Assembly: GCA_030562195.1 (NCBI GenBank)
Contig: JAUJPP010000003.1
Span: 46,940,602-47,004,601, forward strand
Direction: 5' to 3'
Source of the DNA: Nipponacmea schrenckii
Lineage: Eukaryota; Mollusca; Gastropoda; Lottiidae
Length of the DNA stretch: 64,000 nucleotides
In this document: positions 1-10,950 of the stretch, one piece after another
Layout: the number at the start of each line of letters is the position of its first letter
Position numbering within the stretch: position 1 is the first letter of the stretch
Translations under genes and position numbers: made by a program
Notes under the pieces: generated by a model
Told to the model about the DNA's origin: nothing
What the model saw: only the letters and a program-made list of their open reading frames with translations
The model's database searches: none

Positions 1-782
1 GGTATAATGCTGGTAATTTATAATTGACATTATTATACTCAGGTTAATCTGCCTCGGTTATAAGATCACAAGGCGAAAATGACTCTGCACTTGATCATCA
101 GGTGAATACAACAGTAATAATACAACTGTCATTAATTTGATCCCAGTAAATCAGACACATTAAAGGAACAGTTTACATAAGCCTGTAAATAGTTTTGATA
201 TAAAAAACGTAATGTCAGGGGTTTAAAAGTGATACTGCGTCTTCGCATAAACATAAAGTTTTAGTTCTTAAGAATGGTCAATATGAGTATATTTTTATCA
301 GTGAACTGTCATAAAGAAACAGAATCCCTTAAAATCGGGGAAACTCGCAATTTATTAGGCGTTTTTCAATAATCAAATGCATCTTTATGAATAATTACTT
401 AGTTTTTTGGATATTTATTTTTTATTTTATCTGAATATGGAGTCTTTTTTTTAGTTAAAGAGGCTTGAAAATTAGGAAGAAGACATTTTCAGAGTTTTGT
501 ACATAGATATATACCAATTTAAGTTGTGCCTGGTCTTGATAGTGCTAGGTCTTCAGCGTTCCTAATATAAATACAAAATCGGTCACTGTCATATAATGCA
601 AAAACACACAACTATTTGTACTGGGAAACGCTAACTTTGAGAATCTGCTTAAAAATAACAGTATGGTATCGTCTTCTTTTTACAATACCAGACATGATCC
701 ACGATATATCGCCTTACTTACCTGATTAATAGTTTCTCACAAATACAAAGAAATAGCACGTGAATTTATGATAAGCACTTAC

Positions 783-998
783 TGGCGGACAGTATCCTTC
801 TATCCAGAATAACCTAGCCAAAAATCGATTGTACAGCCGCATATGTATTTCCTCAAACACAAAGCCCTTTTTAGGACTAGGTAAAAAGCGAATATCTACA
901 CGACAATAACTTATTCTAGGTTTTTTAAGTTTTCTGGGTTTTTTTGACGTAGAAGTTGACATGTAACACGTGTGTAATAATGGCATTGTCAGCGTCAT
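783..998 (-). CDS. Possible first coding exon of an unrecognised gene
   Basis: An ATG at 998 opens 72 codons ending exactly at a strong donor, CCA|GTAAGTG (GT at 782-781). The peptide is basic, then mixed (SKKPRKLKKPR, CRVDIRFLPSPKKG, FEEIHMRLYNRFLARLFW), and reads more like coding sequence than the surrounding AT-rich DNA. A second strong donor, CAG|GTAAGTAAG, lies just after the in-frame stop near 722, so the stretch could instead be a spliced 5' UTR. No partner exon is visible in the window. I do not recognise the family. Confidence 0.3.
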
Positions 999-3900
999 TG
1001 TGTAGAAAATTCTAACTTAAACAAGTCAGATATAAGATTATTCATAAATATAGATTAAACTGAGCTCTGTCTAATCTATTCAGCTTGGATTACAGTATGA
1101 AAAATGACTGATTCGCTAATGAATAACCAAAAAAGCAATTTTAAGAGAAAATTTGTTTATTTACAATGTTTTGAACAATGATCTAGACTGATAAAGCAAT
1201 TAAGGGCAAAGATCCACATAATGTTCATTGTTTTTCGCGAAAAAAATTCTTTAAATTTTCCAGCCGCCCGAGGACAATTTTGGACAGGTATTTCATCTAT
1301 CTAGAGATTTACTTTATTGTTGATAATTTGCAGCTACTCGTTCTACCTGAACGAATGAACACACTGCGCTTGTCTAAAAAAAATGTGTACGCCCATTCTC
1401 TCATACAAGGTTGAAAACTGACTTGGCAGTTGCAATGCCAAGACTTCTACTTGGATCATCATCACTTAATTAACCATTTTTTGTGATAAGGGAAAAATAT
1501 ATTATGAAAAAAAATATGTATATATTTTATAAATTGTTTGTGAGCAATTATTGTCTACTTTCTCATTTCCTTGGTGAGCAACTGTCCAGTGAGTATTTTT
1601 CCGATCTGTCAGGTGAACATGTCTTATACCCCATATAAATATATATAATTATTCCAGAATCGAACGTATACAATATTTACGGCCTGAATCTCTTCTTGAA
1701 CCTTCTAAGAAAATTGCCTACAAAATCCAGCAAAATCATGTGTAAATTTCCACCAGACATAAATAGTATTAGACACTTCGAGTTAACCAAACTTTAATGT
1801 ACATAAGTAACCGGATTTTTTCCAATATTAACCAAAGCAAATAGATTGGATAGTGTGAGCCTTATATTATTTCCAAATGTCAACCCTTACTGTTCCCTTC
1901 TTGACATTTTGACACAGTAGATGTAGGAAAAAACCCATGTAGTTAAAATACATTTGCATAGATAACATTCATGATTTTGTTTGGATAGTGAGCCCTGGAT
2001 AGGTTTCTGTTTGAAGTATGATATAGAGGCACAGTAACCTTTTGTGGCACATACTTTTTCTGATCCTAAGAGTCTTTGTAGTTAAATAGCTTTGATGGTG
2101 ACACGGTTTTTCTGGAATCAGTTCGGATTTTCATCAACATAAACTAGATAGCTGTCTCATCGTGTCTTCATCGACAATTCTAAAACCACTGGTAGCCTAG
2201 CAACCATTTCCTTGTGTTAATTACCTGAGCACGTCATTACAAAATCGCTTGTTTCTACTGTTTATGTCGCTAAATTATCTTATTTCTCCATCTATATTCA
2301 AATTTTTAACAAGTTAGTACCAAGGAATCTAAGGAGGTAAGTGCTTTTATAAATATATAATAAGGAGAAGTTATTTTTATGTGCTGGTTTGGAAATGAAG
2401 TATTTGTAATGTCAGGTTGCCTTTCTATTTTATATCGATTGATTGATAAGGAATATCGGCAGGTGCCCGTTGATAATTAATAATAAACATCAAATAACAT
2501 GAAATAATATGATATATCATTCATATGCTGTTCGGGGCATATAACTTCGTATAATATGATAGGTTTTGGGTTAATTTGCTGAATAATATATTGCTTACTA
2601 GCAAACAATATGGTTGAATATGTGACAATATTGGTTTAACCAGTAGAGTACAGTACATAACCTGAAAGTCTATGAATGATGCCAACTTGCGTAGGTTTAT
2701 AACAATAATATTATTGTAATAGTGTAATAGATCATAGACTGTCTTGTCAGTTAAAAATTAAATTTGTTATATATCTTGAGATTTATTACATTAACAAGTA
2801 GGTATAGATTTATTGCCTAACGTTATCCTTTTGTACCGTGCAGTGGCCCTTTCAGTGCCCAATTTATCTAATGGAAAATGGAGGCAATAGATTTAATCGT
2901 GTACATTGGTTAACACGATGCCGCAAAATGGCTGTATGACATTGCCTTTATTTCTTCTTCAAAGAGTTTAAACCTTATGATTATTTATTCTGATCTAGAT
3001 TATTCCTGACAATCATTATTCGCCGCTTCTTTTATAAGTTCTACACAGACCTTTTAGAAGATTCAGCCATTTTCTGCTCCAGGTTCACTTTGCAATAATC
3101 ACTCAGATTGATTTCTCCATTTGGCTAATGGTTTGATATCATTAGCATTTTTGAAAACGGAATGTATATCAAGTGTTTATTTATAATAGTTGTGTTTTTT
3201 TTTTGACTCGACTTGGTACTGAATTGTTGTCTAGATAATAGAGTTGCCATCATTTTGACAATCAGTCGATGACTGAATTGAAGGTCTATTTGTTAATTTA
3301 TCACTTTTATTTACTCTCACCACGACAATGTCTCAAATGGAACCCATGTGTTTACACACTAAATTATAAATATAAACAATAGTCGTCGAGAAAATAAGAT
3401 TTAAAATTGTGTTAAGAAAGGGTAAATCAAATCCCAAAAGACGAGAAATATTTTTATAGACCCTTTAAAATAAAAATGAAAAACTACACGTTAATTCTGC
3501 AAGGAAGAAAAATAGTAAGTAAAGAATCGAAAAGTCATTAAAATTTGAAGTTCTACAAAAAGGACATGTGTAGGTTGATATTAGTAATAACATTTCTAGA
3601 ATTCAATATGTAATATATTTTCTATAGCAAAATTTAATCAACTGGAAAACTGCCAATGGTTGTTATTGCTTTACTTAAATCCGCAGGCTGTTGTCGTTTC
3701 TTTTAAAGCGACACGATTATGATGAGCTCTTTAACCAGTTCAGACAGAACAGAATACATTAAAAAAAGGTTTTAATTAATGCTCAGCAAGAAGTTATTCG
3801 AAAATCGTTTAACCTTTTATTTATACTGCTTTTTAAATTCTTTTTCATTTAACAATTGATTTTAGCCCCCCACCACCAAGTTTGACATTTTTGCTACAGT

Positions 3901-4454
3901 AATATGACCCCCCCCCCCAAAAAAAAACAAAACAAACTTATCTATATGTATGTTAATGTCATATTATATACAGTAAAACTGTTAAAAAAAATTTCTCTCA
4001 CTTGTTTTTATTTTTCTGACCTAATTCCTTAGAATTTGACTAATTTTGAAATGGCACGAACACAGATTCGTTTTACAATGTCCTTATATTATGTTAGGCA
4101 AAATAAATCAACCATTGGTATGAAGCGTCTGTTCAATTTATATCCACCTACAGACCGTAGAACTTTTAATAAAATTTTAATAAAAAAGAACTTTACTTTA
4201 AAATTAATGTTTATTTAAACCAATAATACTGTTTGTCGGCTTTAGTTAAAAATAGATTTATAACATTTGTTTCTCCTCAGATACTCAGATATTTCCAAAT
4301 CTCTATAAATATGTGCATTATTACATTATTTAAGTTTATAAACATACAGTGTTACGAATAACATTAATTTAACAGCCATGCTTAAATGTTTTAACTACTG
4401 ACTTCAAGTTTTTATGTTATGGCATGATGTTGGTTTTTCTTTTTCTACAAAGGT
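999..4454. other. Intergenic, no gene seen
   Basis: AT-rich sequence with short homopolymer tracts (for example a C-run then A-run at about 3908-3930). A donor-like GGAG|GTAAGTG near 2336 is the only hint of a transcript; it could be a distant 5' exon. I found no conserved coding stretch. Confidence 0.5.
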
Positions 4455-5115
4455 ATTGATAGTTATTTGATGGTATATGTCAGTTCTCTTTTGTTTTTTC
4501 TTCTTTGTGGTTGGTTAATTTAATGGTAAAAGTCTTTTTTTATTAAAAGATTTTGTTTTTCTTTAAAAGGTGGATTTAATGATGTCTGTGGGTAGTTATT
4601 TGATGGTATATATAGGTTTTCTTGTGTTTTTTCTTCTTTGTGGTTGGTTAATTTAATGGTAAAAGTCTTTTTTTTTTAAAAGATTTTGTTTTTCTTTAAA
4701 AGGTGAATTTAATGATGTCTGTGGGTAGTTATTTGATGGTATATGTCGGTTTTCTTGTGTTTTTTTCTTCTTTGTGGTTGGTGAATTTAATGGTAAAAGT
4801 ATTTTTTAAAAGATTTTGTTTTTCTTTAAAAGGTGAATTTAATGATGTCTGTGGGTAGTTATTTGATGGTATATGTCGGTTTTCTTGTGTTTTTTTCTTC
4901 TTTGTGGTTGGTGAATTTAATGGTAAAAGTATTTTTTTATTTAAAGATTTTGTTTTTCTTTAAAAGGTGAATTTAATGATGTCTGTGGGTAGTTATTTGA
5001 TGGTATATGTCGGTTTTCTTGTGTTTTTATCTTCTTTGTGGTTGGTGAATTTAATGGTAAAAGTCTGTTTTTATTAAAAGATTTTGTTTCTTTAAAAGGT
5101 GAATTTAATGATGTC
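4455..5115. repeat. 133-bp tandem repeat, five copies
   Basis: AGTTATTTGATGGTATAT starts at about 4461, 4594, 4727, 4857 and 4991, giving a spacing of 130-134 bp. Each unit also holds TTCTTCTTTGTGGTTGG, TTTAATGGTAAAAGT and a T-rich tract of varying length. The first copy is the most diverged; the last ends near 5115 at GATGTCTGTGACC. Confidence 0.95.
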
Positions 5116-5180
5116 TGTGACCTGTCGGTAACATAGTAAATCGATATTTCTCGATTTGCACACCAAGTAGCGGAAGCAAC

Positions 5181-5672
5181 TTAAAGGGGCCTAGGCTAGG
5201 GGTCGTTTTGGGCCTTTGTTACATTTAAACAGTCCTCAGAAATACCCAAGCTCTAAGAAAATCGCAAAATACCTTGAAATATACCTCAAACAAAAAATTT
5301 CACTTTTCATTTTTTTTCCGTGCTGTACGCGGCTGGTCTCCAGTCAGTCTGAAAATTGTGTGTCCTGTTGACAAAGTCTACAATTGAAAATGCGTTGTAG
5401 TCTATTTATATAGATGACTGCTATTGCTCGACCGGAAGGATAACTCTTTGATTATCAAGACGAACCGTTTCCCAATATGGGGGGACGTTCGTAATTTCTT
5501 AAGACATTATGATTTTTGAAACACGGATAATTACGGATACACATGGATTTGAAGGCTCAAATTTCAAAGGTAAACTTTGTAGACTATTTCTGATTAGCTA
5601 AGCAAAAGATTTCATTTGTTTGAGACTGTCGGATGATTGTCAGAAACAAATCAAGCCTGGGCCCCTAAACTT
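5181..5672. mobile_element. Candidate inverted-repeat DNA element
   Basis: Left end ACTTAAAGGGGCCTAGGCT and right end, read on the other strand, AGTTTAGGGGCCCAGGCTT match with a few differences over about 18 bp. The 490 bp between encode nothing recognisable. No clear target duplication is seen, so this rests on the termini alone. Confidence 0.4.
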
Positions 5673-7675
5673 CAAATTTAAATGGTTAACACTATTCGTG
5701 ACAGATCAATGGGTGTTAAAAAAAATAGTCTTGGTCAAAATATATTTTGTATTATTTAAATTCTTATTGCATTATTATATTATATCGATATGAGCTGTTA
5801 TGCACTAGATGAGTCTTTTTGTTTCGGGGCTTGTACAATACGTTATTATCAAAATCACTATTACGAAATATGTTCAGGAAACCAAAGGTCCTATTTCCGA
5901 TGCCTTCTCACGAAACTGATGAATTAATGACAATAATTGAATCCAAGGAAATGACTATCCACTCTCGTCTGCCGATTTCTCGACCTGCCGCCATATTATT
6001 GATTTTTTTATTGAGAGTGATGAGGAAACCTTCATTTGAATCTTAGTTCGATAGTCAACCATCCTCTAATATTTTATAAACAGTTAATGCCAGATGCATT
6101 GTTAATGCGCACGTTTTTTGAGTGCAGAGGGTAGATTGATACGTTGTTTTGTGTATAGCTGGATTTATAGTTCCGGATGGCAAACTTATTAAAACTATAA
6201 ACAGATCATTAAAGTAAAGGTAGGGTTTCATACTTCTTGTTACATTGACCTGACAAAGGATAAAATTATAATAATTTAACATAAAGGGTGCACTCTTTCC
6301 GTTCAAAATACTGGTCCACTCCTCTTTATAACAGTATAGGTTCATTTGCAATATTGGTCTAACAATATTGGTCCACTCTTTCCGTAAACAATAATGAATA
6401 TTCTCAATATGAATATTAGTCCACTCCTCTCGATATAGGTCCCCAAAACAATTCACCCATGAGGTTAAATTAACAGTAAACTGTTTAATGAATCCTAATC
6501 GTTGAATAATGCGACGTGGGGCATATTATATATATTTCTAATGAATGAACTAAAGACTATTGAGAGCGTAAGAACTATGTTCTTACGAATTGGACAGTTT
6601 GTCAAATTAATTGCTTCCATTGACGTTACATCCTTAGTTACTTTCCTTAGTTATACCTAAGTTGTGTCAAATTACCTTCGTTCTGTATGTATTCGCTAGC
6701 CAAGGTTGATTAAGAACATTATCGTGGTGTCAAATATACCATGATATTAATGGAGATTGACGAAGGCAATTCAGTAATAATAATGTATAAAAGATACTGT
6801 ACCGATAGGCAACATTTTCTATATTAATACATAAACGTTAAAATTGTTAAGTTATGTAACGTTCAAGAAATGGAAGGATGGGCAAACTGTAATGCAAACT
6901 GTTGGCTAGTTCCTCATGATGAAGTTGTATGGTTTATCTTATAGCATCCGACCTGGGAAGTAATTATTTTTATACGATATATTTGTAACTTTTGTCAATT
7001 ATACGAATGCGTGTAAAAGGCTTCAGAGAAATTTACTTGCCGTTGGCTTTACCAGATTCGTGAAGCCATTTAATTTAATCAATCTGTATCTAGGCTAGGC
7101 ATTGACTTTTTCGTTCCAATTTAGTTAGTTATTTTGTTATTATAGCCTGTAATGACGTAAAATAAATTCTAGATTGAAGCTTTCAACATGTTTGGCCTAT
7201 GTTAACCCCAAACTTTGATATTTCTTGTTCAACACAAATCTCCCTAAATCATTTTCTAGACCTTTAGTGAAGAAATTCCCAGTCTTCAGTCATTTGCAAA
7301 AGAATGAGGGTCAGTTGAGACAACAAGTTTTCGGATTCTCATCACTATATATTGATGGATGGCTTGATACACTTTAAGTCATCGGGATCCTAATGATATT
7401 ATTTGGCAAGTTGTGAGCCAGATATTGTAATAACATCAATTTGGTGCGATAGTCACGCACCTCTATTGATCAAGGAATACAATATTTAAACGAAATGTTC
7501 TACAGTATTAATGATGATTCCTCGCATTAATTCATGTAGGCCTACCGTTATGCAGTAAATAAGAACAGGACATGCTAATATTTATAACATGTAAAGTGAA
7601 GAAATATTGTGCAAAATATCAGTTAATTTATCTGTAATTAGCTAATTAGGTAGACAGACTAAGACCGTGCAATCG
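5673..7675. other. Intergenic, no gene seen
   Basis: AT-rich. The 6290-6440 stretch repeats a GGTCCACTC(C/T) phrase three times among AT-rich filler, which yields a spurious minus-strand frame. No conserved motif or splice-consistent exon was recognised. Confidence 0.5.
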
Positions 7676-7985
7676 CCTGAGAATCTACTATCGAGTCTCG
7701 CATAGTGGATATCTCAAATTCAGTTTAATAAGAATCTACTATCGAGTCTAACATATTCAATAACTCAGTTTTCAGTTTACTGAGTATCTACTTTCAAATC
7801 TCACACAGTGGATACCTCATATTCAGTTTACTTAGAATATACTATCGAGTCTCATATAGTGAATAACTCAATTTCAGTTAACTGAGTGTCTACTTTCAAA
7901 TATGACATAATGGATATCTCAGATTCAGTTTACTTAGAATTTACTATCGAGTCTCACATAGTGAATAACTAAATTTCAGTGTACG
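7676..7985. repeat. Alternating ~52-bp tandem repeat, six copies
   Basis: Two unit types alternate: ACTATCGAGTCTCACATAGTG and ACTTTCAAATCTCACACAGTG, each followed by GATA(T/C)CTCA or AATAACTCA and TTCAGTTTAC. The array is therefore effectively about 103-bp dimers repeated. No coding potential. Confidence 0.85.
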
Positions 7986-8519
7986 AAATCATCTGATCAT
8001 AAAATAAGTCGTAACTTTTAAGTCATGTTGGGTACCTTTTCATCATACAGCAACTAACACCCATCTATCATTAACAAGCTTTTGTTTTGGACTAAAACGT
8101 CTCGGACAATGAAATTAATAAAACCTAATATATTATGAAAATTTCTGTTTTTGACAATGAAAGCTTTGCGTATGACTAGTTTTTTCTTTAAAAGTGAATA
8201 ATCTTCAACCACACATAGAAGCACAAATGGATGTGAAACCAACCGGAATTCATATTCCATTAATAAACCATATTCCTAACATAGATATTTAATTAAGCTA
8301 ATATCAACATAAATTGAATACATTTTTTCAAGATCATTAATGCAATGGATAAAAATTATTAATCTCCCCAAATGAATTGGATTTTATTTTTAAAAAATCC
8401 AAGTTCAGTCTATTTTTATAGGGAATTAATTAGGTCAAACCATTCTTACTGGATAATCAGATTTAAACACCATTTATTTCTGTAAATTTATACACAAGTA
8501 TATTTGCAGAGGGATTCAG

Positions 8520-10610
8520 AAATAAGCAGGGCTTTTATACATATGTCTCGGATGTATGACATTTCAAACGTAGTAAGCAATTGTGAATAGAATAATAGAG
8601 AATAATATAAATCTTATAATAAAGATATCTGAACACAATTATGTGGATAACAACTACTTTATTAAATAACTTGTGACGTTTCAACGAGGGTACTCCCGTC
8701 TTTATCAAGCAATGATACAAACCAACAAACCAAAGAATATATAGCAGTGTGGTAATTAACAATGTATTAACAAGTGAAACCATTCTAAGATAAAAGAATA
8801 AAAAATGAGTATAACTAATTACATGTATAAATAAACACTGAATCACTAAATTAAACAAACAGGTTATCAGATGAAGCATTTTTTTTTACATGATGAGGCG
8901 GCCATACACATGAGAAATGGTCTGGATTTCTTGTGCATCTGTTTTTTTCTGGTAGGACATGTTGATATTATGTTTTCTGTTATTCTTAATGTATTCAGAA
9001 ACTGTGGATGTTTGAGTGGGGGCCAGGGATAGGTGTTCCTGCGTTCTCAAGTTCAAGGTCTTCTGGTTTCCCCAATGTAAACTTGTTCACAAGAGCATCA
9101 TGTTATCATATAAACACAACTTTTGGGTGCAGGAGGGATGGTTGGTTGCAGCTTGTCGTAAGCACCGAGTATGTCTTTAATAGTACTCCCTGATGAGAAT
9201 CGGGTACGACATATTTTCGGATTTGGTAGAATAATTTTCCTAGGTAAGGGATACAAATCCGTATTGGTAGTGATGATGGTTTGGGTTTGGGATGAGTTAT
9301 GTTGGTAAGTTCTGGTTTCTAGAATTATTCTTTTAGTGAAATGTTCTGGGTAGCCGTTCAGATTAGTGAAAACGTCTTGAAGATTTTCTATTTAATAATG
9401 TTTTCGGGTTCACAGACATTGATAACACGTTGGGTGAGAGTATACCCTTCTAAACTCGGCTGGGATGGTTTGATTTGTAATGCAGATATTTGTCGGTGTG
9501 GTCGGTTTCCTGTAGGCACTAGTGGTTATTGAAGTATACCCACTCTCTTTACTTCCCCATCAAGGAATGGGAGTTTGTTGTCGGATAATGTTTCCATGGT
9601 AAATTTAATTCGTTTTTCTTGGTTGTTGGGGTTGTTGAGCAGTTGATGTGGCTCATCGTTGTGGTTGAGGATGACAAACGTATCCACTTTACGATGAGTG
9701 AGGTAAGGTGATGAGGGCCTGTTCTTCAAATTGGGTCATGTAAATTTCTGTAATGAGTGGCGAGAGGCGACTTCCTATTGGTAATCCACGAACTTGTTCA
9801 TAGATGTCGTCGCCTAGCTGATATAGGTGGAGTATATACAGTTCTTAAAGGGATAATAGGCGTTAGAACGAAATTAAAATTCAAGTTCACTCAAATTTGG
9901 ACAATAACAGTATATATCCATCAGTGGACTTACCTGGTGTCATACCTATACATCAAAATCCCTCTAAAATCCGATAAATCCCCAAAATAAATTAGTTAAT
10001 CATAAAACGCTTGAGCCATCCATCAAGCGATTTTCAAATCGTGTAAATATAAAGGGAAGTAACTCTAACATGTGGGTTTTCACGCGTCCTTGACCCCTAC
10101 TGTTGAATTGCACAATGATGTTTTAGCGTTGATTTTCCAGACGGTTTTATTCTCAAACTGAATGGAATCGTCGCTGGCTCACTTTTTTTTTAAAATTCCG
10201 AATATATTTTTTATTGTGGCTTTTTAAAATTTGGTAAAGTGTGGGATGCATACTTATTTAACTAATAGTCAATATTAAACACAAATATAAGCCGTAGGAC
10301 GAGTGTATTCTAACGCCTATTATCCCTTTAAGAAGATGCTAGTGGCGGAAAACGAGTCCGATAGCGAACAAGTGCCGTGAGGGAAAGTTGAAAAGGCGGA
10401 TTTTTTGGATATTGTGGCTTAGGATGGCGATGGCTTCTTGTCGAGGTATATTGGTGAAGAGATCTACTACCCCATAGGATATTAGCTGTCCAGCTTGATT
10501 GATGATTTTCTTATAAAATTCGGTTGAGTCTTCGATAAATGACGGAGATGTCAATTTAGGGAGACATACAAAAACACTGGTAAGAGAATTAGGGTATTCA
10601 GGCGTCATCC
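8520..10610 (-). pseudogene. Degenerate Penelope-like retroelement (RT and GIY-YIG remnants)
   Basis: Minus-strand reading frames, broken by shifts and stops, show reverse-transcriptase motifs in order: VVDLFTNIP at about 10450, EQVRGLPIGSRLSPL at about 9770-9810, a damaged catalytic-box region (HRKVDTFVIL) at about 9690, and DNKLPFLDGEVKRV at about 9570. A GIY-YIG endonuclease remnant (QVYIGETRR, then after a shift LNLRTQEH) lies at about 9030-9100. Reverse transcriptase followed by GIY-YIG defines Penelope-like elements. The 5' part is missing. The 3' region contains TTGCTTGATAAAGACGGG at about 8696-8713. The element is split by an inverted-repeat insertion at 9849-10327. Confidence 0.82.
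9849..10327. mobile_element. TTAA-flanked inverted-repeat element nested in the Penelope remnant
   Basis: Perfect 20-bp terminal inverted repeats: AGGGATAATAGGCGTTAGAA at 9849-9868 and its complement at 10308-10327. Both ends abut TTAA (9845-9848 and 10328-10331), a likely target duplication. The flanks would close to a TTCTTAAGAA palindrome, which explains why the inverted repeat seems to run 7 bp further. Reverse-transcriptase coding sequence resumes on either side. The element is 479 bp with no transposase. TTAA targeting is typical of piggyBac, but the AGGG terminus is not canonical, so the superfamily is open. Confidence 0.8.
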
Positions 10611-10950
10611 TTTCAATCCTTTTATAAAAACTGAATTAATTTTTTAAAGTTCGATGATGACTTACTTAATCTGCCGAGTTCGTGTCTTTTGAAAATCTCA
10701 ACAACACGAATTGATTAGTATATTAAAAAGTGTATAATAACTTCATATTATTTCTCTTTTTCATAACAATAACGTTTGTCACGTTCACGGTCACCTGCAT
10801 TATTGTATTCACGAAATAGTCGTCTCTTTTATGAAATGACGGAAGCAGAAGTCAAATTAATTTTTGAGGTATTAGGTTCATATACTACGTATCAGAATAT
10901 GGTACTTTCGAGTTCATCATTGTGCTTATAATTTTTAAACATTTCAATTT

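Noticed and set aside
4036..4218. 60-codon frame
   Set aside because: AT-rich, no homology, no splice or promoter context.
6055..6456. 133-codon minus-strand frame with repeated EEWT
   Set aside because: The repeat comes from a GGTCCACTC DNA phrase; no conserved features or splice support.
8054..8260. 68-codon minus-strand frame next to the Penelope remnant
   Set aside because: No retroelement motif and no coding signature.
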